Assembly: GCF_900112845.1 (NCBI RefSeq)
Contig: NZ_FONG01000003.1
Span: 310,001-374,000 of the forward strand
DNA: 64,000 bases
DNA from: Actinacidiphila alni
Lineage (GTDB): Bacteria > Actinomycetota > Actinomycetes > Streptomycetales > Streptomycetaceae
Direction of reading: 5' to 3'
Shown here in pieces: positions 34,951-42,187 of the stretch. Every line of letters begins with the position of its first letter. Within the stretch, counting starts at the first letter, position 1. Made by a program: the position numbers and the translations under genes. Under the pieces are notes generated by a model. The model worked only from the letters and a program-made list of their open reading frames with translations, was not told the origin of the DNA and made no database searches.

Positions 34951-35197
34951 GGCCTCTCGGACCTCCTGAAGCGATAGATGCCGACCTGTAGACGGTCATT
35001 ACGACAGTCTGCCGACCAAATGCGTATCCACGTAGCAGAGTTCACCGTTTTGAGCGACAGATATATGCATTGCGCGGTGCGGAAGCGGTGACGGCGGCAC
35101 GATTAGTGGCAGTCTGGCGCGAACCAGCCACTTCCGGGCCCCGTCCGACAGTTCGCGCCGGCACCCCGGTTCACGGTGGGAAAGGGACGACGTCGCC

Positions 35198-35626
35198 ATG
35201 GCAGATCTCCAGGAAGCCTCCGTCACGCTGCCGAGCGACCCCGCCTCGGTACCGGCGGCGCGGCGCTATGTCTGCGCGCAGCTCGCGGAATGGGGTCTGC
35301 CGCCGGACGCCCCGTCGGTCGACTCGGTGCGGCTGATCGTGTCGGAACTGGCCACCAACGCGGTGCTGCACACCTCGGGCCAGTCGCCGACCTTCACCGT
35401 GGACGTCCGGCTGGAACGGCAGGAGCAGCTGGTGATCGGTGTCACCGACAGCCACCCGCGGTGGCCGCAGCGGCTGCCCGCGGCCGTCCAGCAGGACAAC
35501 GGGCGGGGGATGGTGATCGTCCGGCACCTCGCGGCGGAGTCCGGCGGCAGACTCCGGATCACGCCCACCGACGAGGGCGGCAAGCGGGTGTGGATCTCGA
35601 TCCCGTGGGCCGTTCCGGTGCCCTGA
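35198..35626 (+). CDS. ATP-binding anti-sigma-factor-like protein (HATPase_c)
   Basis: This 142-residue protein has the GHKL fold of RsbW/SpoIIAB-like kinases: VRLIVSELATNAVLHTSG carries the N-box (Glu ... Asn), and the G1/G2 region is reduced to IGVTDSHPRWPQ and QDNGRGMVIVRHLA. It is divergent from the WhiJ-like XRE gene, and the trio with DUF397 is a recurring Streptomyces set. It may bind a sigma factor or the XRE/DUF397 partners. A strong AT-richer gap (34951-35197) holds the divergent promoters. Confidence 0.87.
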   Translation: MADLQEASVTLPSDPASVPAARRYVCAQLAEWGLPPDAPSVDSVRLIVSELATNAVLHTSGQSPTFTVDVRLERQEQLVIGVTDSHPRWPQRLPAAVQQDNGRGMVIVRHLAAESGGRLRITPTDEGGKRVWISIPWAVPVP

Positions 35627-35659
35627 CGGCACGTCAATCCGCCGCTCCGCAGGGGGCGT

Positions 35660-36595
35660 TCAGACCCGCGGGGTCCGCGCCGGTGCCTCGGGCCCGCGCC
35701 GGTAACCGGCCAGCAGCAGGGCGCGCAGCGCCGCCGCCGACGGGCCGCGCTCCTGCTCGCGCCAGCCGAGTGCGATCGTGCGGCGGATCCCGGGCGCGGC
35801 GAGCGCCCGCACCCCCAGCGGCACGGCGGCGGCGTCCGCCACCATCCGCGGCACGAGCGCCACCCCGAGCCCGGCGCTGACCAGCGCGCACACCGTCACA
35901 TAGGACGGCGTCTCGCAGACCACCGGCATCCGCGCCCCCACCGCGTCGAGTGCCACCTCGATGGCCCGCCGGTTCGGATACGTGTCCGGCGAGCTGACCA
36001 GCGGCTGTCCGTCCAGCTCCGCGAGGGCCAGCGGCGCCGCGGAGGCGGCGAGCGCCTGGCCGGGCGCGGTGATCAGTACCAACTCCTCGACCAGCAGCGG
36101 CTCCACGGTCACCCCGCCCGGCGCGCCCGCGTCCGGCGCGCCGTCGTAGACATGGGTGAGCGCCAGGTCGGCCGCGCCTTCGGCGACCGCCACCAGACCG
36201 GCCGGCGGCTCGTACTCGGCGACGATCAGCCGTACGGCCGGGTGCGAGCGGCGGAAAGCGGTGAGCACCGGTGGCAGCAGATGCATTCCGGCCGTCGAGA
36301 AGGTGCCGACGCGCACCCGGCCGCCCGACACCCCGGCCAGCTCGGCCAGTTCGAGACGGGCCCGCTCCATCTGGTCGAGCACCAGCCGGGCGTGCGGCAC
36401 CAGCACCTCGCCCGCCGTGCTCAGCACCGTCCCGCGATGCGTCCTGACCAGCAGTTCGGCGCCCGCCTCCCGCTCCAGCTTGGCCAGTTGCTGGGAGAGC
36501 GCGGGCACGGTGTAGCCGAGCCTGGCGGCGGCCCGGGTGATCGAACCCGCCTCCGCCACGGCGACCAGCGCGGCGAGTCTCGTCGGATCGTACAT
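35660..36595 (-). CDS. LysR-family transcriptional regulator
   Basis: This 311-residue LTTR has an N-terminal winged helix (LAALVAVAEAGSITRAAARL, then TVPALSQQLAKLEREAGAEL, about residues 6-50) and a two-lobe effector domain. The ATG at 36595 is chosen because it gives the usual MYDPTRL-type start; longer frames run into low complexity. It is divergent from a LysE-type exporter gene 156 bases away, the classic LysG/LysE arrangement, and so probably activates that exporter in response to an amino acid. Confidence 0.9.
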   Translation of the reverse strand: MYDPTRLAALVAVAEAGSITRAAARLGYTVPALSQQLAKLEREAGAELLVRTHRGTVLSTAGEVLVPHARLVLDQMERARLELAELAGVSGGRVRVGTFSTAGMHLLPPVLTAFRRSHPAVRLIVAEYEPPAGLVAVAEGAADLALTHVYDGAPDAGAPGGVTVEPLLVEELVLITAPGQALAASAAPLALAELDGQPLVSSPDTYPNRRAIEVALDAVGARMPVVCETPSYVTVCALVSAGLGVALVPRMVADAAAVPLGVRALAAPGIRRTIALGWREQERGPSAAALRALLLAGYRRGPEAPARTPRV

Positions 36596-36750
36596 AAAGC
36601 ACTCCTTGAGGCTGATCCCAGTAACTCTACATACATGCTGAACCCCTCGGCGCGGCAGAGTGGAGGCGGCGGAGGCCGGCCCGAGGCCGCCCCGGCGGGG
36701 ACGGACCCGTGCGGGGCCGGGCGGCGACGACGGAAGCGGGGACGGACGGG

Positions 36751-37389
36751 ATGGACACCGGATTGTGGGCGTTCGCGGCGGTCGCCGCCGGGATGATCGT
36801 GCTGCCGGGCGCGGACTTCGCCGTCGTCGTCCGGGGCGCGCTGCGCTCGCGGACCGACGGGGTGGCGACCGGCGTCGGCATCGCGGCCGGACTGCTGGTG
36901 CACACCACACTCGCCGTCGTGGGCCTTGCCGCGGTGCTGGTCGCCGAGCCGCGGCTGTTCCACGCCCTCCAGGTGCTGGGCGGCGGCTACCTCGCACTGC
37001 TGGGCGTACGGTCGCTGCGGGCGGCGGCGCGGCCCGCAGCCGGGCCGGTGCCCGATGGCGCGGGCACGGCCGCCGCGCCGGACGGCCGGCTGCGTGCCCT
37101 GCGGCACGGCTTCCTCACCAATGCCCTCAACCCCAAGGCCCCGGTGCTCTTCCTGAGTCTGCTGCCGCAATTCGTGCCGCCGGGACACGCGGCGCTGCCG
37201 CGCACGATGCTGCTCGGCGCGATCGTGGTGGCGATGGGCCTGTTCTGGTTCCCCACCGTCGCCGTCTGCGCCGACCTGCTCGGCAGATATCTGCGCCGCC
37301 CGGGCGCGGCCCGGCTGATCGAGGGACTGTGCGGCGCGATGCTGCTGGGGCTCGGCGCGGTGCTGCTGGTCGAGTCGCTGACGCGCTGA
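36751..37389 (+). CDS. LysE-family translocator
   Basis: This 212-residue protein has six hydrophobic segments and the RhtB/LysE signature near the N-terminus (AAGMIVLPGADFAVVVRGAL). The loop LRHGFLTNALNPKAPVLFL is the conserved NPK segment of the family. It exports an amino acid or related metabolite. The ATG at 36751 is chosen; an in-frame ATG at 36709 adds a charged segment without homology. The divergent LysR gene is the probable regulator. Confidence 0.87.
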   Translation: MDTGLWAFAAVAAGMIVLPGADFAVVVRGALRSRTDGVATGVGIAAGLLVHTTLAVVGLAAVLVAEPRLFHALQVLGGGYLALLGVRSLRAAARPAAGPVPDGAGTAAAPDGRLRALRHGFLTNALNPKAPVLFLSLLPQFVPPGHAALPRTMLLGAIVVAMGLFWFPTVAVCADLLGRYLRRPGAARLIEGLCGAMLLGLGAVLLVESLTR

Positions 37390-37491
37390 TCGGTCGACAT
37401 CCTGCCCCGATGCCTCGGCGACCCTGCATCGCCGATCGCCGATCGCCGACCCGTTGACGCGCCGACCCGTGCGCGTCGCGAGAATGGGCCG

Positions 37492-38175
37492 ATGACCTCG
37501 ACCCTGCGCGGGCTGCTCGACGACGTGGCCCGGGGCACCTTCCCGCCCGCCGACGGCACCGTCACCTTCGTCCCCCAGCCGTCCGCGCGGGACGCCGGCG
37601 TCATCGCCTTCACGGCGCACACTGTCGTCTTCGCGGATCCGGCCGACACCCCGGGCGACGGCGGCGGTGCGGACGGGCGGACCCCCGACGCCGGACTGCG
37701 CGCCCTGCTGCCGCCCGGCGACCTGTCCGCGCCGCTCAACCCGCCCTTCCTGGCAGCCCTTTGCGCCAGGACCGGACGCGCGGTCAACAACATCGACCTG
37801 CTGGCGCTGGCCGAGCCCCTGCCCGGTCCGCCGCCGCTCGCGCTGACCGAGACCACTGACCGGTTGCACCCGCGGCTCGTCCGCGCGCTGCGGCACCGCG
37901 ACGACGTCCGCGCCTGGACCGTACCCGGCGGCACCGTACTGATCGGCCGTGGTGTCGCGGGCCGTTGGGAGGCCGCGGTCGAGGTGGACCCCGGCGCGCG
38001 CGGCCGGGGTCTCGGCCGCGGCCTCGCCCGCGCCGCCCGCCATCTCGTGCCGGACGGTGAGCCGTTGTGGGCGCAGATCGCCCCGGGCAACGCGGCCAGC
38101 GTCCGTGCGCTGCTGTCGGCCGGCTTCGTACCGGTCGGCGCCGAGGCGCTGCTCGTACGGCACGAAGCCTGCTGA
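37492..38175 (+). CDS. GNAT-family acetyltransferase domain protein
   Basis: This 227-residue protein has a C-terminal GNAT domain with the acetyl-CoA loop VDPGARGRGLGRGLARAA and the NAASVRALLSAGF motif. The N-terminal 110 residues are unlike other GNAT proteins (PPGDLSAPLNPPFLAALCARTG) and may be a FR47-like or partner domain. It lies 100 bases after the LysE gene on the same strand, behind a repeat GCCGATCGCCGATCGCCGA. Substrate unknown. Confidence 0.75.
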   Translation: MTSTLRGLLDDVARGTFPPADGTVTFVPQPSARDAGVIAFTAHTVVFADPADTPGDGGGADGRTPDAGLRALLPPGDLSAPLNPPFLAALCARTGRAVNNIDLLALAEPLPGPPPLALTETTDRLHPRLVRALRHRDDVRAWTVPGGTVLIGRGVAGRWEAAVEVDPGARGRGLGRGLARAARHLVPDGEPLWAQIAPGNAASVRALLSAGFVPVGAEALLVRHEAC

Positions 38176-38303
38176 CGGCACACCACATCGCCAACTGCCG
38201 CATTACCGTCAAGAGGGCAACGCCCCCCTCGCGTCACCGTGACGCGCCTACGATCGGGTGACGTGCGACGGAACGACGGGCCGGTCCCACGAGGCTGTCG
38301 TTC

Positions 38304-38987
38304 ATGATCAAGAACCGAGTCCGGTCGCTCTTCGCGACCGGCGCGCTGACCCTGACCGCCGTCATCGCCGCGCAGACCGCGGCCACACCGCAGACCGCGT
38401 CGGCCACGCCCGCCGTCCCCGGCGCCACGGGGTCCGCGTCCTTCACGCCCGCGGCCGGCTGGTGCCCGGTGGTCCACGACCCGCTGTTCGCCGCCGCCGA
38501 CCGCAGCGTCGACATCGACCGCGTCACCCCGGAACCGTCCTACCGCCACACCTGCGAGGAGCTGTACCGCTCGGACGGCCGTGCCCCGGGCGTCGTCTTC
38601 GAGGAGGGCTTCCAGCCCAAGGCCGCGCAGACCGGGCAGTACGACCTGGCGGCGTACGTCCTGAAGAACCAGCCCTCGCCGTTCGTCAGCACCACCTACG
38701 ACCACGACCTGTACAAGCAGTGGAAGCCCGGCTTCAACTACTACGTGGACGCGCCCGGCGGCATCGACGTCAACGCCACCATCGGCGACACCCACAAGTG
38801 GGCGGACCAGCACGAAGTCGCCTTCCCCGGCGGCCTCGACCGGCGCTTCATCGTCGGCGCCTGTCCCGTCGACAAGGCCACCAAGGACGAGGACCTGTCC
38901 GGCTGCGTGCGCAATCCGTACTACGTGCCGTGGCGCGGCATTCCGGCGGCGCTGCCCGCCGCGCCCGTGCTGCTGCCGGCGGGCTGA
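38304..38987 (+). CDS. Secreted Scabin/ScARP-like ADP-ribosyltransferase (guanine type)
   Basis: This 227-residue protein has a Sec signal peptide (KNRVRSLFATGALTLTAVIA; cleavage near residue 34 after ATPQTASA) and a mature domain with every hallmark of pierisin/Scabin-type ARTs: the NAD Arg89 in ELYRSDGR, the Ser-Thr-Thr strand at 129-131 (PFVSTTYDHDLY), and Gln169-x-Glu171 in WADQHEVAFPGG. QxE (rather than ExE) marks enzymes that modify guanine bases or guanosine. YVDAPGGIDVNATIGDT is also typical. Cys54, 84, 187 and 201 could form two disulfides. Closest known relatives: ScARP of S. coelicolor and Scabin of S. scabies. No immunity gene adjoins. Confidence 0.88.
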   Translation: MIKNRVRSLFATGALTLTAVIAAQTAATPQTASATPAVPGATGSASFTPAAGWCPVVHDPLFAAADRSVDIDRVTPEPSYRHTCEELYRSDGRAPGVVFEEGFQPKAAQTGQYDLAAYVLKNQPSPFVSTTYDHDLYKQWKPGFNYYVDAPGGIDVNATIGDTHKWADQHEVAFPGGLDRRFIVGACPVDKATKDEDLSGCVRNPYYVPWRGIPAALPAAPVLLPAG

Positions 38988-39000
38988 CCCGCCCGCCCGG

Positions 39001-39023
39001 CCGGGAGCCGTCAGTGCTCCCGG
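39001..39023 (+). terminator. Hairpin after the ADP-ribosyltransferase gene
   Basis: CCGGGAGC (39001-39008) pairs with GCTCCCGG (39016-39023) over a 7-base loop, 14 bases after the stop codon. The 3' arm is also the start of a 31-bp tandem repeat. Confidence 0.55.
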
Positions 39024-39075
39024 CCCGAGCGGCGGCACCCGGCAGCGCTCCCGGCCCGAGCGGCGGCACCCGGCG
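39014..39075. repeat. Two 31-bp tandem repeats
   Basis: Units 39014-39044 and 39045-39075 differ at only two positions (both contain GCTCCCGGCCCGAGCGGCGG) and are followed by shorter GGCGGCACC copies. They lie between the convergent ADP-ribosyltransferase and NlpC/P60 genes. Confidence 0.85.
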
Positions 39076-39169
39076 GCGGCACCGGGCGGCGCCCGTCGCC
39101 CGCCCGTCGGGTCCGCGGCGCACCACCACGGCGCCACCGGATGGGGTACGGCGGCGGCCCCGGTCGGCG

Positions 39170-39643
39170 TCACGCCACCCGCCCGTACCAGACCCCGCCG
39201 GACCAGATCCGCTCCAGACGGACCCGGGCGCCGGTCTTCGGCGCGTGCCAGATGCGGCCGTGGCCCGCGTAGATCCCCACGTGGTAGACGGATCTGCCGG
39301 TGTGGAAGAAGACCAGGTCGCCGACGCGCCGGGCCTTGGCGGAGATGTGCCGCGAGGAGTTGTACTGCGCGGCGGCGGTGCGCGGCAGCTTCTTGCCCGC
39401 CCGCTTGAACGAGTAGAGCGTCAGTCCCGAGCAGTCGAAGCGACTGGGCCCGGTGGCGCCCCACTGATACGGCGAACCCTTCTTCGACGCCGCCACATTC
39501 AGCGCCTTCACGGCCGCGGTCGCGGCCTCCGCCGGCTGGGCGGTGCCCGGCAGCAGCGTCGGCAGGGCGACCGCGGTGGCGGTGAGCACGGACGCGGTCC
39601 CGAGCCGGGACAGCCGTGCGGAGACGCAGTTGAGCACGGTCAT
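39170..39643 (-). CDS. Secreted NlpC/P60 peptidoglycan endopeptidase
   Basis: This 157-residue protein has a signal peptide (residues 1-40, ending AQPAEA) and a single NlpC/P60 domain with Cys71 in RFDCSGL, His121 in VYHVGIY and His133 in RIWHAP forming the catalytic triad. It cleaves peptide stems of peptidoglycan. The ATG at 39643 has a GAAGGG ribosome site. A c-di-AMP riboswitch lies just upstream on the same strand, as known for cell-wall hydrolases in Streptomyces, so high c-di-AMP should turn expression down. It is a compact single-domain enzyme, without LysM or coiled coil. Confidence 0.93.
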   Translation of the reverse strand: MTVLNCVSARLSRLGTASVLTATAVALPTLLPGTAQPAEAATAAVKALNVAASKKGSPYQWGATGPSRFDCSGLTLYSFKRAGKKLPRTAAAQYNSSRHISAKARRVGDLVFFHTGRSVYHVGIYAGHGRIWHAPKTGARVRLERIWSGGVWYGRVA

Positions 39644-39660
39644 GCGTAACCCTTCGTCAT

Positions 39661-39815
39661 CAGCCTGCGAAGGATGACCTGTCGGGTTCGGGCTGGCGAA
39701 GATGCCCGGCCGCATACAGCGGCTTCACCCCAAGGGACGGTTCGGGCTCTGTCCGGAGCCACGGGACCGACCCGTCGTGCCTGGGTCCTCCGCTCCCGCC
39801 GGTGCACTCATGTCG
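39661..39815 (-). ncRNA. Cyclic-di-AMP (ydaO/yuaA-type) riboswitch
   Basis: Read on the minus strand, the leader contains the blocks of the ydaO consensus in order: GGGAGCGGAGGACCCAGG near the 5' end, GGGGTGAAGCCG in the middle, GGCCGGGCATCTTCGCC, then CGAACCCGACAGGTCATCC and TTCGCAGGC at the 3' end. It ends 17 bases before the NlpC/P60 start, the usual partner in Streptomyces. The 5' limit is approximate. Confidence 0.87.
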
Positions 39816-40157
39816 ACCTGGCATCCGCACGGCGGCGGGACTGGGCGTCCGCGCGGACCGCCCCGCCACGGCGGCGGGGGCTTGTCGTCACTACGGATAG
39901 TGATGCACGGAACCGGCCATGAGTGGGCGAGAAACGCGCGGTGTGAGTCTGGTCACGGATCGCCTATTCGGGTGGCGCAGGAGCGGAAATACCCGGTCCG
40001 CCCCTGCGATCGCATGATCTGACCTGCGGATATCCGACCCGTGATGATCAGGCTGTGGCCGCGCGGCGCAATTCGGCGGGGGACGGCCGATTGACGTCGG
40101 CTACGCCGATGGGATGAGCCCCTTTGGTGCGGCGCCGACGGTTTCGACCGCGAAGCG
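39816..40157. other. Promoter region of the riboswitch; otherwise no gene seen
   Basis: This 342-base stretch has no credible gene. TCACTA-CGGA-TAGTGA (39888-39903) is a perfect 6-bp-arm palindrome upstream of the riboswitch, at about the position of its promoter. Downstream the sequence is AT-richer (GATCGCATGATCTGACC near 40008) but I recognise nothing there. Confidence 0.5.
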
Positions 40158-40493
40158 TCACCGATTCGGGTGTGATCCGCCGGCCGGACCCGCGCCGGCC
40201 TCCGGTGCCAGCGCCACCAGACCGGTCCGCCGCTCACCGTCCAGCACCCGCAGCGCGCGGGCCAGCGTGGCGTGGTGCAGATCCGTCTCGCCGCGCAGAT
40301 GCATCACCGTCAGCGCCTCGCGCAGCGCGCTCGCCCGGCTCACCAACGCCTGCGCGGCCCGCAGCGCGCTGTAGGTGTCGGTGGTGCGGGACGGATTGAT
40401 CCGGCCGAGCAGATCGACCACATCGAGATAGGAGTCGATCAGCTCACCCTCGGAGCGGGTGAGCGCCGGAAGCGGCGGCAGTTCCGGAACCAC
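40158..40493 (-). CDS. Small conserved-type protein of unknown function, downstream of clpP
   Basis: This 111-residue protein is mostly alpha-helical (SEGELIDSYLDVVDLLGRIN; LRAAQALVSRASALREALTV) with no membrane segment or catalytic motif that I recognise. It begins 6 bases after the clpP stop, so the two are probably co-translated. It could be a ClpP adaptor or regulator, but nothing in the sequence shows this. The C-terminal 15 residues are Gly/Ala/Pro-rich. Confidence 0.65.
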   Translation of the reverse strand: MVPELPPLPALTRSEGELIDSYLDVVDLLGRINPSRTTDTYSALRAAQALVSRASALREALTVMHLRGETDLHHATLARALRVLDGERRTGLVALAPEAGAGPAGGSHPNR

Positions 40494-40499
40494 CCCCGG

Positions 40500-41144
40500 T
40501 CACCGCAGGCCGTACGCGGGGGTGTTGGTCTTGCGGCTGGTGGTCGCCTTGTCCACCAGGCCGTAGGCGACGGCGCCCTCGGCGTCGAAGATCTTGTCCC
40601 GCTCGATGTCGGTCCTGATCCGCTCGATGTCCTGGCCGGTGTGCCGCACCAGCAGCGTCTCCAACTGTTCACGGGTGCGCAGCAGTTCGCGCGCCTGGAT
40701 CTCCAGGTCGGAGATGTCACCCTGGGCCACGTCGCCCAGCGACGGCTGGTGGATCAGCACCCGCGCGCCCGGCGTCATCATGCGCTTGCCCGGGGTGCCC
40801 GCCGCCAGCAGTACGGCCGCGGCCGAGGCGGCCTGTCCGATGCACACCGTCGCAACGTCGCAGGTGACGAACTGCATCGTGTCGTAGACGGCGGTCATCG
40901 CCGAGAAGGAGCCGCCGGGGGAGTTGATGTAGATGCTGATGTCCTGCTCGGGAGCAGCGCTCTCCAGGTGGATGAGCTGGGCCATCACGTCATTGGCCGA
41001 GGTGTCGTCGATCTGGGTGCCCAGGAAGATGATCCGCTCCTGGAGCAGCTTGGAGTACGGGTCCATGGTGCGGACCCCGTTGCTGCTGCGCTCGGTGAAC
41101 TCGGGCAGGACATAGCGGGCGGTGGGACGGAACACGGCGGACAC
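40500..41144 (-). CDS. clpP: ClpP-family protease subunit (paralogue)
   Basis: This 214-residue protein has the full ClpP fold: Ser107 in [16 protein letters not shown], His132 in [10 protein letters not shown], Asp183 in [18 protein letters not shown]. The Gly-x-Ala-Ala-Ser core is intact, but the following residues are Ala-Ala-Ala rather than Met-Gly-Ala. The N-terminal 25 residues differ from the usual axial-loop sequence. It degrades unfolded or tagged proteins with a Clp ATPase; actinomycetes carry several clpP genes with different partners. It is divergent from a Phd-type antitoxin gene over a 56-base gap with a TGTAC-N5-GTACA palindrome. No clpX or clpA lies nearby. Confidence 0.9.
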   Translation of the reverse strand: MSAVFRPTARYVLPEFTERSSNGVRTMDPYSKLLQERIIFLGTQIDDTSANDVMAQLIHLESAAPEQDISIYINSPGGSFSAMTAVYDTMQFVTCDVATVCIGQAASAAAVLLAAGTPGKRMMTPGARVLIHQPSLGDVAQGDISDLEIQARELLRTREQLETLLVRHTGQDIERIRTDIERDKIFDAEGAVAYGLVDKATTSRKTNTPAYGLR

Positions 41145-41165
41145 CTCCGGTTGCCACAGGTCAAA

Positions 41166-41182
41166 ATGTACAGGACGTACAT
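41166..41182. promoter_or_regulatory. ATGTAC-N5-GTACAT operator between clpP and phd
   Basis: ATGTAC (41166-41171) and GTACAT (41177-41182) are perfect inverted arms around AGGAC, centred in the divergent gap. A Phd-family DNA-binding protein typically binds such palindromes, so this is a candidate site for autoregulation and for control of clpP. Confidence 0.6.
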
Positions 41183-41200
41183 CTCGTTATGATGGGGAGC

Positions 41201-41491
41201 ATGACCCATGACGTCCCCGTGACACAAGCGCGTGCGGAGCTGGCCGACCTGATCAACCGCGTGGTCTACGGCGGCGAACAGGTGGTGCTGACCCGGCACG
41301 GCAAGCCCCTCGTCGCCCTGGTCTCCGCCGCTGACCTGCAACGACTGCGCGATCTCGACGCGCAGCCGGAGGAGCAGGTGATCAGTACGGTCTCCACCGT
41401 CGGCCCCGGCTCGTCCGCCACGGGCGAACGCCGGCGTTTCGGGATCGCCGCGGAACACCGGGGCCCCGCCGCGGGTGACCGCCGCCCGTAA
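41201..41491 (+). CDS. Phd/YefM-family antitoxin, no adjacent toxin
   Basis: This 96-residue protein has the Phd/YefM N-terminal DNA-binding and dimer fold: VPVTQARAELADLINRVVYG, then EQVVLTRHGKPLVALVSAAD (about residues 23-45). The C-terminal 50 residues are low complexity and do not end in a typical toxin-binding helix. An ATG 12 bases upstream (41189) is an alternative start. No toxin gene follows: ureA is next. It is divergent from clpP and shares the palindrome with it, so it may be a repressor of clpP rather than an antitoxin. Confidence 0.8.
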   Translation: MTHDVPVTQARAELADLINRVVYGGEQVVLTRHGKPLVALVSAADLQRLRDLDAQPEEQVISTVSTVGPGSSATGERRRFGIAAEHRGPAAGDRRP

Positions 41492-41559
41492 CAGGCGTTA
41501 ACGCAGTCGAAACCCCGCCGAACTAATCTCGCGGGTCCTGACGACTGTGAGGTGCGGCT

Positions 41560-41862
41560 GTGCAGTTGACCCCCCATGAGCAGGAACGCCTGCTCATCCA
41601 TGTCGCCGCCGATGTGGCGGCCAAGCGGCGCGCCCGCGGGCTGCGGCTCAACCACCCCGAGGCGGTCGCCCTGATCACCGCCCACCTGCTGGAGGGCGCG
41701 CGCGACGGCCGCAGCGTCGCCGAACTGATGGAGTCCGGGCGCGCCGTGCTGACCCGCGCCGACGTCATGGACGGGATCCCCGAGATGATCCCCGACGTGC
41801 AGGTCGAGGCGACCTTCCCGGACGGCACCAAGCTCGTCACCGTCCACCAGCCGATCGTCTGA
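41560..41862 (+). CDS. ureA: Urease gamma subunit
   Basis: This 100-residue protein is the small structural subunit of urease, which hydrolyses urea to ammonia and carbamate in the cytoplasm. It starts on a GTG (41560) after GAGG at 41549. The sequence [19 protein letters not shown] and the ending [13 protein letters not shown] are diagnostic. It is the first gene of ureABCFGD. The 68-base upstream gap holds a possible -10 (TAATCT near 41524). No nickel- or nitrogen-regulator (GlnR) site was identified with confidence. Confidence 0.96.
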   Translation: MQLTPHEQERLLIHVAADVAAKRRARGLRLNHPEAVALITAHLLEGARDGRSVAELMESGRAVLTRADVMDGIPEMIPDVQVEATFPDGTKLVTVHQPIV

Positions 41863-41875
41863 CGGGGGAGCCGCC

Positions 41876-42187
41876 ATGATTCCCGGAGAGATCCTCCCGG
41901 CCGGCACTCCGGTGCCGCTGAACGCTGGCCGCCCGGTCACCCGGCTGACCGTGCTCAACGCCGCGGACCGGCCCGTCCAGGTCGGCTCGCACTACCACTT
42001 CGCCGAGGCCAACCCCGGCCTGGAATTCGACCGCGCCGCCGCCCACGGCCTGCGGCTGAACATCGCCGCGGGCACGGCCGTACGCTTCGAGCCCGGCATC
42101 CCCGCCGAGGTCGAACTCGTCCCCATCGGCGGCCTGCGCGTGGTGCCGGGCCTGCGCGGCGCGATCGCGGGAGACCTCGATGGCTGA
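41876..42187 (+). CDS. ureB: Urease beta subunit
   Basis: This 103-residue protein is the second structural subunit. The motifs [18 protein letters not shown] and [18 protein letters not shown] are those of UreB, which packs against the alpha subunit. It overlaps ureC by 8 bases, indicating coupled translation. Length is normal for a three-subunit bacterial urease. Confidence 0.96.
   Translation: MIPGEILPAGTPVPLNAGRPVTRLTVLNAADRPVQVGSHYHFAEANPGLEFDRAAAHGLRLNIAAGTAVRFEPGIPAEVELVPIGGLRVVPGLRGAIAGDLDG

Noticed and set aside
34951..35197. A possible small gene or RNA in the gap between the XRE gene and the ATP-binding gene
   Set aside because: The gap is AT-richer, as expected for two divergent promoters, and holds no convincing start with ribosome site or RNA fold.
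36987..39464. An 825-codon open frame on the - strand
   Set aside because: It runs across the LysE, GNAT and ADP-ribosyltransferase genes and through tandem repeats; composition is typical of an antisense shadow.
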